DNA of 32,869 nt from Bacteroidales bacterium UBA3297 (GTDB lineage Bacteria; Bacteroidota; Bacteroidia; Bacteroidales; Paludibacteraceae), in assembly GCA_002362105.1 (NCBI GenBank), contig DETD01000007.1, forward strand, positions 1 through 32,869, given 5' to 3'. The notes under the pieces were generated by a model. The model ran no database searches. It had not been told where the DNA came from and saw nothing but the letters and a program-made list of their open reading frames with translations. Below, in pieces: positions 1 through 7,359 of this stretch; the stretch's first letter is position 1; every line of letters begins with the position of its first letter. The position numbers and the translations under genes are program-made.

Positions 1-466
1 GGCCTTTACACCGCCTTTTTTCTGCCCATTTATTGCATCACGACCTGTGCACCTAAATATCTGAGAGAAAAGGCTTATGGTGGTGCTGTCCATGATAAAT
101 AGCGGGCCTGCTGTCCGCTAAAACGGCTGAATAACGCTCATAGAGAGCTTTGTACACGGATTCAAAGAATGCTGGGGTCCTTCGTGCATTCGCATCAGAA
201 AGCGTGCTCCGCCTCACCATGTAGTCTATTCCGAAATGGTTCATGCGCGAGGCAGCACATAAGAAACCAAGTTCCACTTCCCTTAGTGAATCGAACTGAC
301 CGAGTTGGGCGTACAACATTATGACGAGATGCTGGTATGCGTCGAGACGTTTTGTGTATCGATTCACATTCATTTTTTCGGCTATTGTTTTAATTTCTTG
401 CTTGTCGAGCAACTTTACTATCTCTCTGAATACTGGAATTCCTGAATTTGTGCTACCTTTGTCCAT
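1..466 (-). pseudogene. IS4-family transposase (DUF4372), N-terminal part, frameshifted
   Basis: The first ~125 residues, from the ATG at 464-466, read like the DUF4372 N-terminal domain of IS4-type transposases common in Bacteroidetes: FREIVKLLDK, then RLDAYQHLVIMLYAQLGQF, SLREVELG, then STLSDANARR. In this frame the protein ends at a stop at 53-55. A different frame over about positions 105 to 1 encodes PLFIMDSTTISLF followed by GRDAINGQKKGGVKA. That is the expected continuation and carries the first Asp of the DDE catalytic triad. A one-base frame change near 105-120 therefore separates the two parts. It could be a decayed element, a sequencing error or, less likely, programmed frameshifting. 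The rest of the transposase lies outside the window, and I could not identify the terminal inverted repeat. Confidence 0.8.
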
Positions 467-796
467 GGTTTGAAATTTTATGTTTGGTCACACAAAGTTG
501 CAAACCTCTTGGGAAATGGACTTTTGTTCTTTTCCCTTTTTTTTATTGGTCAAACGGAAGTTTATCGGACAGCAATAATAAGAAAAAAATAAGCCTCTTG
601 TGTAACGGTTAGGCATGGTAATAGGCAGATTACTTCTTTGTAGTCTGCCTTTTTTTGTGCGTTCGGCAAAACGCTGACGGGTGCGAGTTTCAAGTGTGTC
701 CTTGTGTCGTTCATCCAATGCGTTGGAGGTGTTTGTCGTGAGGACCTTTTTGTCGAAAAAATTCAGAAGGTGGCAAAGTCGGGTTAATCTTTTTCT
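467..796. other. Intergenic region between the IS element and rarA
   Basis: I see no credible gene here. It contains one clear terminator on the plus strand (623-656) that has no visible plus-strand gene in front of it. The IS element may have separated a gene from its terminator. The right end of the region carries the rarA promoter. A short stretch near 592-616 looks superficially like a tRNA D-arm but no full tRNA can be built from it. Confidence 0.5.
623..656 (+). terminator. Rho-independent terminator without an evident upstream gene
   Basis: AGGCAGA (623-629) pairs with TCTGCCT (644-650) and is followed by a run of T to 656. The only gene to the left in the window is on the minus strand, so this terminator is an orphan. 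Confidence 0.65.
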
Positions 797-804
797 TACT
801 TTTG
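797..804 (+). promoter_or_regulatory. Bacteroidetes -7 box for rarA
   Basis: TACTTTTG matches the Bacteroidetes -7 consensus TAnnTTTG and lies 23 bp before the rarA start. I see no convincing -33 TTG at the usual distance. Confidence 0.5.
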
Positions 805-827
805 TGTAACTAAAAAACAGAATAACT

Positions 828-2102
828 ATGCCCCCATTAGCAGAACGAATGCGTCCGCGTACGCTCGACGAGTACATCGGTCAGTCGCACCTTGTGGGTG
901 AAGGATCGGTTCTCAGGCGTATGCTGGAGTCGGAACATATATCGAGTTTCATCCTTTGGGGACCTCCCGGGGTTGGTAAAACCACTTTGGCTAATATTGT
1001 CGCCCACCAGCTCAACGCTCCTTTCTTTACCCTTAGTGCCGTAACTTCGGGCGTGAAAGATGTCCGCGAGGTGATTGACAAGGCTCGTAAGACACGCTTC
1101 TTCAATTCGCCTACGCCTATTCTGTTTATCGACGAAATACACCGGTTCTCCAAATCGCAACAAGATTCGCTGTTGGGCGCGGTCGAGCAGGGCGATGTGG
1201 TGCTCATTGGCGCCACTACCGAAAACCCTTCGTTCGAGGTCATTACTCCGTTGCTCTCGCGCTGTCAGGTTTATGTGCTCAAACCACAGGAACCGGAAGA
1301 CTTGCTCGCATTGGCCAATAGGGTGGTGACTACCGATGTGGAACTCTCCAAACTACACATCGAACTGAAAGAGACGGAGGCCTTGCTCCGTTTTGCCGGA
1401 GGCGATGCCCGAAAACTCCTCAACATCATCGAACTGGTGGTCAACTCTGAGGCGGGTAACGACCCTATTGTTTTCACCAACGACAAGGTGGTGGCCAATC
1501 TGCAGGCGAACCCTAACGCCTATGACAAGGATGGTGAGATGCATTACGATATTATATCGGCTTTCATCAAGTCGATTCGTGGTAGCGACCCCGATGCGGC
1601 TATCTATTGGTTGGCGCGAATGATTGACGGAGGGGAGGACCCCAAGTTCATCGCCCGCCGTCTGGTGATTTCTGCGTCGGAAGATATCGGATTGGCCAAT
1701 CCGAACGCATTGCTGATTGCTAACGCCTGTTTCGACGCACTCACCAAGTTGGGGTGGCCCGAAGGCCGCATTCCGTTGGCCGAGGCAACCATCTATTTGG
1801 CTTCCAGCCCTAAAAGTAATTCGGCCTACCTTGCCATCAATTCGGCCCTCCAGTTCGTAAAAACAACGGGCAACCTGCCTGTGCCGTTGCATTTGCGCAA
1901 TGCGCCAACCAAACTGATGGAAAATTTGGGCTACGGGCGCGACTACAAATACTCGCACGACTATCCCGGACACTTTGTGGCGCAACAGTTCCTGCCCGAT
2001 GCCATTCCAAACTCCCGCTTCTGGCATCCGCAACCCAATGCCCAAGAAAACAAGTTGGCCGACTATATGCGTAACTGCTGGGGTGACAGGTTTGACAAAT
2101 AA
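828..2102 (+). CDS. rarA: Replication-associated recombination protein A (RarA/MgsA), AAA+ ATPase
   Basis: RarA is a clamp-loader-like AAA+ ATPase that works at stalled or damaged replication forks in the cytoplasm. The 424-residue length is normal for the family. Visible motifs are MRPRTLDEYIGQ at the N-terminus, Walker A GPPGVGKTT near residues 45-53, Walker B LFIDEIHRF near 100-108, sensor 1 GATTENPSFEV near 127-137, and the LLSRCQVY arginine-finger region. The C-terminal half has the family blocks HYDIISAFIKSIRGSDPDAA and LGYGRDYKYSHDYPG. The ATG at 828 follows a TAnnTTTG box at normal distance, and the protein begins directly at the conserved PLAERMRP block, so the start looks right. The next gene starts 11 bp after the stop, so the two are probably co-transcribed. 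Confidence 0.96.
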   Translation: MPPLAERMRPRTLDEYIGQSHLVGEGSVLRRMLESEHISSFILWGPPGVGKTTLANIVAHQLNAPFFTLSAVTSGVKDVREVIDKARKTRFFNSPTPILFIDEIHRFSKSQQDSLLGAVEQGDVVLIGATTENPSFEVITPLLSRCQVYVLKPQEPEDLLALANRVVTTDVELSKLHIELKETEALLRFAGGDARKLLNIIELVVNSEAGNDPIVFTNDKVVANLQANPNAYDKDGEMHYDIISAFIKSIRGSDPDAAIYWLARMIDGGEDPKFIARRLVISASEDIGLANPNALLIANACFDALTKLGWPEGRIPLAEATIYLASSPKSNSAYLAINSALQFVKTTGNLPVPLHLRNAPTKLMENLGYGRDYKYSHDYPGHFVAQQFLPDAIPNSRFWHPQPNAQENKLADYMRNCWGDRFDK

Positions 2103-2113
2103 AACAATGTATT

Positions 2114-3190
2114 ATGAATTTGAATAGAACAATTGCCCTTGTTTTTGCTGCTTTCCTGCCTTTTGCAGAAGGACAAAACCGAAAAACTGTGGTTCAGGAA
2201 ATGGTGGTAGGTTTTGCGGAAAACGATGAGGTCGGGGTAAAGCCTGTTGACGGGGAGGATGACGCTAGCGACAATTTCAGGCAAACTGTCGCTACTCCTA
2301 CTAGCGAAAAAAATCCCGAGCCGTTACCTGATTACACAAAAAAGCAGGCGGTTGTTATTACTAAGTGCACATCTGTTCCCCGAGGAAGCAGGTTCGAAGC
2401 CGACATCCTGATGCTACATGCCGACACCAAATGTTCTTATAAAGTGTATGTGGCAGGCGTTGAGGTTCCCGATGGCAGATATTCGGTGAAGTGCCAGGCC
2501 GTTGGAAAAATGACTTGTAAAGGTTTTATTGTTGAGACAGATAAGAATGGTCGTACGAAAGAGTTCCCCCTTTCTTTCGAATATGCGGTGACTGAGCCTG
2601 TCGCAATAGTAACGCCAAAAGAGTCGGGTGTTTTGTTTGCGGGTGTGTTCAACACGGTCGATGTCCTTGTTCCTGGTTTCTCTTCCTCTGACATTAAACT
2701 AGAGGTTTCAAATGCAGTGGTATTGAGAAAACCATCGTGGTTCGATATTAAGCCTTTAATACCAGGACGCCCTTGCATTGTTTCGGTTTTTGTTAGAAGT
2801 GGCGATGAATTCCTCTGCATGTGCAATAAGGAGTTCCGGACGCTGCCCCTTCCACGTCCTTCCGCTTCTTTAGACCTTGCCACCATACGTTTCGACGGTG
2901 GCAAAATTGATAAGGATTCTTTGCTCACTGTACAAAAAGTGGCGGCTTATTTAGATTCAGACCTCATTGAAGATGTCCGATACGTAGTCCTTGGGTTTGA
3001 TATGAAGTTCGCTGATGGTAAGGGAAGTTTCAAGGTCCTGCACTCCGATTCAGAGTCCTTTACGGCTCCTATGCTCAAAGAGATGAAAAAGGCACGTTCT
3101 GGCACCACGTTTTTTGTGACCGGTGTTAAGGTGAAATCTCCCGACCATGCAATGTATACGCTGTCTCCTATAGAGGTGGTCGTGAGGTGA
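2114..3190 (+). CDS. Secreted protein with a GldM-like C-terminal region
   Basis: This 358-residue protein starts with a likely signal peptide (about residues 1-20, ending near AEG). Residues ~30-75 look disordered and acidic. The last ~190 residues resemble the C-terminal periplasmic domains of GldM/PorM, the T9SS motor-linked subunit. The blocks are SGVLFAGVFNTVDVLVPG, then RFDGGKIDKDSLLTVQKV, LGFDMKFADGKGSFKVLHSD, and a closing block FTAPMLKEMKKARSGTTFFV followed by LSPIEVVV. Unlike GldM it has no N-terminal transmembrane helix and lacks the long first periplasmic region, so it is not the motor protein itself. It may be a free periplasmic relative that interacts with T9SS parts; that is inference. 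It sits directly behind rarA with an 11-bp gap. Confidence 0.7.
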   Translation: MNLNRTIALVFAAFLPFAEGQNRKTVVQEMVVGFAENDEVGVKPVDGEDDASDNFRQTVATPTSEKNPEPLPDYTKKQAVVITKCTSVPRGSRFEADILMLHADTKCSYKVYVAGVEVPDGRYSVKCQAVGKMTCKGFIVETDKNGRTKEFPLSFEYAVTEPVAIVTPKESGVLFAGVFNTVDVLVPGFSSSDIKLEVSNAVVLRKPSWFDIKPLIPGRPCIVSVFVRSGDEFLCMCNKEFRTLPLPRPSASLDLATIRFDGGKIDKDSLLTVQKVAAYLDSDLIEDVRYVVLGFDMKFADGKGSFKVLHSDSESFTAPMLKEMKKARSGTTFFVTGVKVKSPDHAMYTLSPIEVVVR

Positions 3191-3306
3191 TATGTAAACA
3201 AACTGCAATGAAATTTGTAATACTTTGTACTTAATCGTAAATAAACTAATAAATATATGTGAGCTATTTCTATGAAAAATGTTAACTTTATATTTTTTTA
3301 TAAATA

Positions 3307-3347
3307 TACAATCGTTAGCAGACATTTATCTATCTACTACAATCGTT
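3307..3347. repeat. Direct repeat upstream of the DUF805 gene
   Basis: The 10-mer TACAATCGTT occurs at 3307-3316 and again at 3338-3347, 31 bp (about three helical turns) apart, each followed within a few bases by ATTTATCT. It may be an operator; it could also be chance in AT-rich sequence. Confidence 0.3.
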
Positions 3348-3376
3348 TTATTTATCTGTAATTAATAATACAAAAA

Positions 3377-4948
3377 ATGAGAAAATACTCTCGTGAAAGA
3401 CATCTGAATGCGTCTTATGAATTTAACATAGATGTAGTAAAAAAACACTGCGCAGACAAGAGTGATCCTAATCGTGAAGCCTGGCTTTACCTTAACAGTG
3501 CAATGTGTACACCTGATTTTTTTCCAAATGAAGGAATAAGGACTGGTAGGTATCATAATATGCTCTATCCTGTTAGTATGAATGAGACAAAAGAAATGGA
3601 GCACCGCTTGGAATTGGCACAAAATGCGCTCAATGAGCCTGACGCGGAGTTCTACGACATCCATTCAGAAATGCGGGACATAGTTCGATGGTCCAAAAAT
3701 AAACAGTATATTTTCCAATGGAAACTTGTGGTTGTTTATTGTATCGTATTGTTGGCATCCACTTTTTTTCTTCGTAGTAGTATTGATATTAAGAAGGTTA
3801 GAAAAAATATGGCTGACATAAGGAGTTGGGAAATGGTCGATTCCTATTTTACTCCTAAGCAGACGCATGAAGTTAAGGTGTTTGAGGAGGATGAGTTTAA
3901 AAGCGCCTACAACTACAAATATCGAGTTCTTAATGTTATAACTGAACGTATTGAACGTGAACGTGCAGATGTTAAGAGCGAAAAGGATCCTGTTAAATTG
4001 AAAGAGGTGAAAAAGAAGCTTGAAGAGGATTTGGCGCTCTACAACGAAAAAAATAAAATGACCACGAAGGAAATGCAGGATTGTCTTCTTGGCGAATTTC
4101 AAAAAGACGTGGATACTTTCAATTCTGAGGATACAAAGCATAAAGTGATTACTGGTCTGATGTACGCCTTTTTTGTCATCTACCTTTTATCATGTTATCA
4201 ATATGGATATAACCTCAATCGTTTCCTCCATTTCCGAGAATCATTGGATGGCTTGTTCCGCGTTGGAGGTGCTCTTGCCGCTGTCGGTGCCGCATCTGGA
4301 ACAGTCTTAACGATAAATAAATGGAGTAGTAATCGTATAGAGATTCGAGATGAAGATGATGGAGGTTTGTTATTTATATTAATTGGAATTTTCATTTTTA
4401 TCTTATGTTCTGGTATTATATTATTGTTTTCGTCCATTAATGGCATCTATTATAATTACTTAAAAAAGGAGAAACCATATATTCCACAAACTCCTAAATT
4501 CTTGTTTGATGAAAATGGTTTTTTGCTGAATACTGATGTCCAAGAAGAACCTAAAAAGAAAGGTTTTTTACGAGGAATTGTGAATATTATATCTCGCAAC
4601 ATGCAAAGTATTCTTTCTCCTGATGGTCGTGAGGGTAGGTTAAGTTATGTCGTTTTTCTTGTTTTCCTTGTTTTCCTTGCGATAATGATAGCTCATGTTT
4701 TGTATTGGATTAAAGGAAGCACTATGCTGTATGTCATAGCCATGCTGCTTTTGGTCGCGTTGCTATACACTTCAACAGGTCGGCGTTTGCATGATTTTGG
4801 AGTCAATTCGAAATTTGCGGCTGTGATGTTTGTTCTTCTGATTATTTCACCTGTTATGATGTCTATTTTACCGCTTATTGTGTCGCTTGTTCCTGGCATC
4901 AAAAGTGATAATGAATATGGACCAGAACCTGAGAGTGATTTCAGTTGA
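3377..4948 (+). CDS. Multi-pass membrane protein with C-terminal DUF805 domain
   Basis: The last ~105 residues (from about 415) match DUF805, a small inner-membrane domain of unknown function: GREGRLSYVVFLVFLVF, GRRLHDFGVNSKFAAVM, and the closing LVPGIKSDNEYGPEP. Most DUF805 proteins are 110-150 residues, so a 523-residue version is unusual. Residues 1-115 are soluble with no signal peptide. A first transmembrane segment lies near 117-135. Residues ~136-255 are charged and helical, probably coiled coil (KLKEVKKKLEEDLALYNEKN). Further transmembrane segments are near 257-277 and 328-352, before the three helices of DUF805. It has its own AT-rich upstream region and stands alone. No enzymatic motif is visible. 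Confidence 0.75.
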   Translation: MRKYSRERHLNASYEFNIDVVKKHCADKSDPNREAWLYLNSAMCTPDFFPNEGIRTGRYHNMLYPVSMNETKEMEHRLELAQNALNEPDAEFYDIHSEMRDIVRWSKNKQYIFQWKLVVVYCIVLLASTFFLRSSIDIKKVRKNMADIRSWEMVDSYFTPKQTHEVKVFEEDEFKSAYNYKYRVLNVITERIERERADVKSEKDPVKLKEVKKKLEEDLALYNEKNKMTTKEMQDCLLGEFQKDVDTFNSEDTKHKVITGLMYAFFVIYLLSCYQYGYNLNRFLHFRESLDGLFRVGGALAAVGAASGTVLTINKWSSNRIEIRDEDDGGLLFILIGIFIFILCSGIILLFSSINGIYYNYLKKEKPYIPQTPKFLFDENGFLLNTDVQEEPKKKGFLRGIVNIISRNMQSILSPDGREGRLSYVVFLVFLVFLAIMIAHVLYWIKGSTMLYVIAMLLLVALLYTSTGRRLHDFGVNSKFAAVMFVLLIISPVMMSILPLIVSLVPGIKSDNEYGPEPESDFS

Positions 4949-4993
4949 TGTATTATAATTCATAATTGTTAATAAACCTTTCATCGGGTAGGC

Positions 4994-5022
4994 TTGATAT
5001 AATCAAAATTTTCGTATCTTTG
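4994..5022 (+). promoter_or_regulatory. Bacteroidetes promoter for the lipoprotein gene
   Basis: TTG at 4994-4996 and TATCTTTG at 5015-5022 are 18 bp apart. They match the Bacteroidetes -33/-7 pattern and lie 34 bp before the ATG at 5057. Confidence 0.7.
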
Positions 5023-5056
5023 TCTAACAAATTATTTAAAACAATTGAAAACCAAA

Positions 5057-5554
5057 ATGAAAAAGACATTTAAACTTCTAGCTGTAAGCTTTGCTGTTGT
5101 GGCAATGGCTTCTTGTAACTGCAATAGTAACAAGTGTACTGATGGTGCTGACAGCACAAAATGCTGCGACACAACAAAGAAGTGTGGTACTGATTCTTCT
5201 GCATCTGTTGCTGGTGACTCAACTGCAAGACCTGAAATCAACGCTAACGACATCTTCGCTAAGCGTATGGAAAGATATACCAAGGAATTGATTCTCGACG
5301 ATGCCCAGCAGGCTAAGTTGGCTGAAATCCTTACTGTTGGTGCCGACAGAATTGAAAAGTACATCGATTCTAACGAACGCCCAAGCATCGACCAGGTAAA
5401 GGCTTACCATGCTGAAGAAGTCGCACAGGTGAAGGCTATCCTCAACGCTGAGCAGTTTGCAAGATTTGAGAAGATGGAAGAGGAAATGGCTAAGAAGTTC
5501 GCCGAAAGAGCTGCCGCTAAGGCTGCACAGGCTGCTGCTAATGCCGCTAAGTAA
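5057..5554 (+). CDS. Small lipoprotein, Cys- and Ala-rich, function unknown
   Basis: The 165-residue product begins MKKTFKLLAVSFAVVAMASC, a lipoprotein signal with the acylated Cys at residue 20. I chose the ATG at 5057; an in-frame TTG at 5045 would add only four residues. The mature N-terminus is Cys-rich with several CC or CNC clusters (residues 20-45), which could bind metal or form disulfides. The rest is helical and contains two related segments, LILDDAQQAKLAEIL and AILNAEQFARFEKM. These recall the LTxxQ-type helices of Spy/CpxP-like periplasmic proteins, but the match is weak. The tail is Ala-rich and charged. It has its own promoter and terminator, so it is monocistronic. Confidence 0.8.
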   Translation: MKKTFKLLAVSFAVVAMASCNCNSNKCTDGADSTKCCDTTKKCGTDSSASVAGDSTARPEINANDIFAKRMERYTKELILDDAQQAKLAEILTVGADRIEKYIDSNERPSIDQVKAYHAEEVAQVKAILNAEQFARFEKMEEEMAKKFAERAAAKAAQAAANAAK

Positions 5555-5574
5555 TTCTTACATACTGAATTTAT

Positions 5575-5609
5575 AAAGGCTCGATTTCTTAAACCGATTT
5601 CGGGCCTTT
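5575..5609 (+). terminator. Terminator after the lipoprotein gene
   Basis: AAAGGCTCG (5575-5583) pairs with CGGGCCTTT (5601-5609), including one G-T pair. The following sequence is T-rich but interrupted. Confidence 0.6.
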
Positions 5610-5647
5610 GCTATATATTGGTCTTTTAATTCTTTTTAGGTTGTAAT

Positions 5648-6985
5648 ATGAGAAACAATCCCATCCCGGTTACCCTCCTTACGGGTTACCTCGGCAGTGG
5701 TAAGACGACGCTTCTTAACCACATTCTTGGAAATAAAAAGGGCATTAAATTCGCTGTTATCGTCAACGATATCGGTGAGGTGAACATCGACGAAACACTC
5801 ATTCAAAAGGGGGGTATCGTCAATACGAAGGACGACAGTCTGGTGCCCCTCCAAAACGGTTGCATTTGTTGCACCCTGAAAGAGGACCTCATTAAACAAC
5901 TTACCGATATTGCCGAAACCAACAAGTTCGACTACATCGTTATTGAGGCCAGTGGCATCTGCGAACCTGTCCCTATTGCACAGACTATCACCTCTATGGG
6001 CGATATGGCTAAAAAGTATGGCTTGCCTGATATCTGCCGCCTCGATGCTGTCGTTTCTGTGGTCGACGCTCTTCGCATGGCGCAGGAGTTCGGGTGCGGT
6101 AGCGAACTGGTTAAGGAGAACATCGATGAAGAGGATATTGAAAACCTCGTGATTCAGCAAATTGAGTTTTGCGATATCATCCTTCTTAACAAGGTCAGCC
6201 TCGTTTCGCCAGAGGAATTGGCTAAACTGAAAAAAGTTATCAAGACACTGCAGCCTAATGCCGAGATTATCGAGACCGATTTCTGCAATGTTGATGTGGA
6301 GCGCATTGTGAACTGCAAACGCTTTAATTTCGAAAAAGCGGTGCTTTCTGCGGGTTGGATTGCCGAACTCGACCGCCCTATTGAGGAAGAGGAGGACGAT
6401 GAACACGAACACCACCACCACCACCACGATGGCGATGACGACGATGATGATGACGAGGTCTGCCCTCATTGCGGACACCACCATCACCACGACCACGAGT
6501 GTGAGCATGAACACGAACACGACCATGAGCACGAAGGACATGAACACCACCATGGCGGACACTGCCATTGCCACCACCATCACCACGATGGAGGCGAGGT
6601 GGAAGAGTACGGCATTGGTACTTTCGTCTATTTCTGCCGCGACCCGTTCAACCGTAATAAGTTTATCGACTGGGCCTCTAAAAAGTGGGACCGCAGCATT
6701 ATCCGCTGCAAGGGTGTAGTCTATTTCGCCGATGAGACGAATATGTCGTACTTGTTCGAACAGGCTGGTACTCAGAAAAACCTGCAAGAGTCCGGACTTT
6801 GGATTGCTTCCGCTCCGGAAGAGGAGAAGCAGAACATCCTTGACGACAATCCTGATATGAAGAAGGAGTGGAAGGAGCCTTATGGCGACCGTATGGAAAA
6901 ACTCGTCTTTATCGGGCAGAAAATGGATAAAGAGGCTATTTGCAAGGCGCTCGATGCCTGCTTGTCGCCTGTCGACAAATTTTAA
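5648..6985 (+). CDS. G3E-family (CobW/COG0523) metal-chaperone GTPase with His-rich insert
   Basis: COG0523 proteins are GTPases that deliver or handle zinc, cobalt or other metals in the cytoplasm. Residues 13-21 are the Walker A GYLGSGKTT, and residues 72-75 form the CICC metal site of the family. EASGICEP is the conserved switch block, and a CobW C-terminal domain starts near GIGTFVYFCRDPFN. Between the two domains, residues ~245-318 are a long tract of His, Asp and Glu with a CPHC and a CHC motif, clearly suited to binding divalent metal. The usual G4 motif NKxD reads NKVS here, so guanine specificity may be weaker; related proteins may share this change. The 445-residue length is normal once the insert is allowed for. 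It is flanked by terminators. Zinc is the likeliest metal, but that is inference, and no metal-regulator site is visible. Confidence 0.9.
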   Translation: MRNNPIPVTLLTGYLGSGKTTLLNHILGNKKGIKFAVIVNDIGEVNIDETLIQKGGIVNTKDDSLVPLQNGCICCTLKEDLIKQLTDIAETNKFDYIVIEASGICEPVPIAQTITSMGDMAKKYGLPDICRLDAVVSVVDALRMAQEFGCGSELVKENIDEEDIENLVIQQIEFCDIILLNKVSLVSPEELAKLKKVIKTLQPNAEIIETDFCNVDVERIVNCKRFNFEKAVLSAGWIAELDRPIEEEEDDEHEHHHHHHDGDDDDDDDEVCPHCGHHHHHDHECEHEHEHDHEHEGHEHHHGGHCHCHHHHHDGGEVEEYGIGTFVYFCRDPFNRNKFIDWASKKWDRSIIRCKGVVYFADETNMSYLFEQAGTQKNLQESGLWIASAPEEEKQNILDDNPDMKKEWKEPYGDRMEKLVFIGQKMDKEAICKALDACLSPVDKF

Positions 6986-7012
6986 GGCTGTTAGTCCCTT
7001 TTTATAGATTGG

Positions 7013-7048
7013 GAGGGTGTGCCGAAAACGGCGCACCCTCTTCTTTTT
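7013..7048 (+). terminator. Strong terminator after the G3E GTPase gene
   Basis: GAGGGTGTGCCG (7013-7024) pairs with CGGCGCACCCTC (7029-7040) around an AAAA loop, with one G-T pair and a T-rich tail. Confidence 0.9.
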
Positions 7049-7164
7049 ATGCAGATGTTGTTTTCACTTTTACGCCATTTTTAAAACTTATAGTTTCGAT
7101 TTTACGTCCAAATGTGAGTATTTTGCTGCTCCCAAACACTGTCGTTATTATAAAAGCAAACGAG

Positions 7165-7296
7165 CCGTCTGGAAGACGGTATCTTCATAACCGGGTACGG
7201 GGGAAGGGCTAGCCCTTCCCCCGTACCCGGACTCCTATGCGGCACCCGTGCGTTTGGAAAACGCTACGTGCCAACCTAGGGGAACACCCTCGTAGC
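7165..7296. repeat. GC-rich block of nested inverted repeats
   Basis: This gene-free stretch lies between two terminators and is packed with self-pairing sequence. CCGTCT/AGACGG (7165-7179) and GCGTTT/AAACGC (7250-7264) both close over a GGA loop. GGCAC (7241-7245) pairs with GTGCC (7268-7272) around the second hairpin. AGGG pairs with CCCT near 7278-7290, and GCTACG with CGTAGC (7291-7296). A perfect palindrome occupies its centre. It could be an intergenic repeat family, a structured RNA or a recombination site; I do not recognise a known class. Confidence 0.6.
7191..7230. repeat. Perfect 40-bp palindrome
   Basis: Two 20-bp arms (7191-7210 and 7211-7230) are exact reverse complements with no spacer; the centre is GGGCT|AGCCC. 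The flanking bases do not extend the symmetry. Confidence 0.95.
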
Positions 7297-7298
7297 AA

Positions 7299-7340
7299 AA
7301 AAAAGGACGGCTAGAGTTAGCGCTCCAGCCGTCCTTTTTT
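7299..7340 (-). terminator. Bidirectional terminator for the minus-strand repeat-protein gene
   Basis: AAAAAAGGACGGCT (from 7299) pairs with AGCCGTCCTTTTTT (to 7340), with an inner GAG/CTC pairing. A-runs on the left and T-runs on the right let it act in both directions. It lies 20 bp past the stop of the minus-strand gene. Confidence 0.88.
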
Positions 7341-7359
7341 AAAGGATCCTTAAAAAGAA

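Noticed and set aside
592..616. tRNA-like D-arm sequence near the IS element
   Set aside because: No anticodon or T-arm follows; the next sequence is a terminator hairpin. It cannot form a tRNA.
6405..6600. His-codon repeats in the G3E gene as a CRISPR or satellite repeat
   Set aside because: The repetition follows CAC/CAT/GAC codons in frame and encodes the metal-binding insert; there are no spacers.
5636..7036. Minus-strand open frame of 466 codons over the G3E GTPase gene
   Set aside because: It is a shadow of the GTPase gene; its Val/Met-rich centre is just the complement of the His/Asp codons of the insert.
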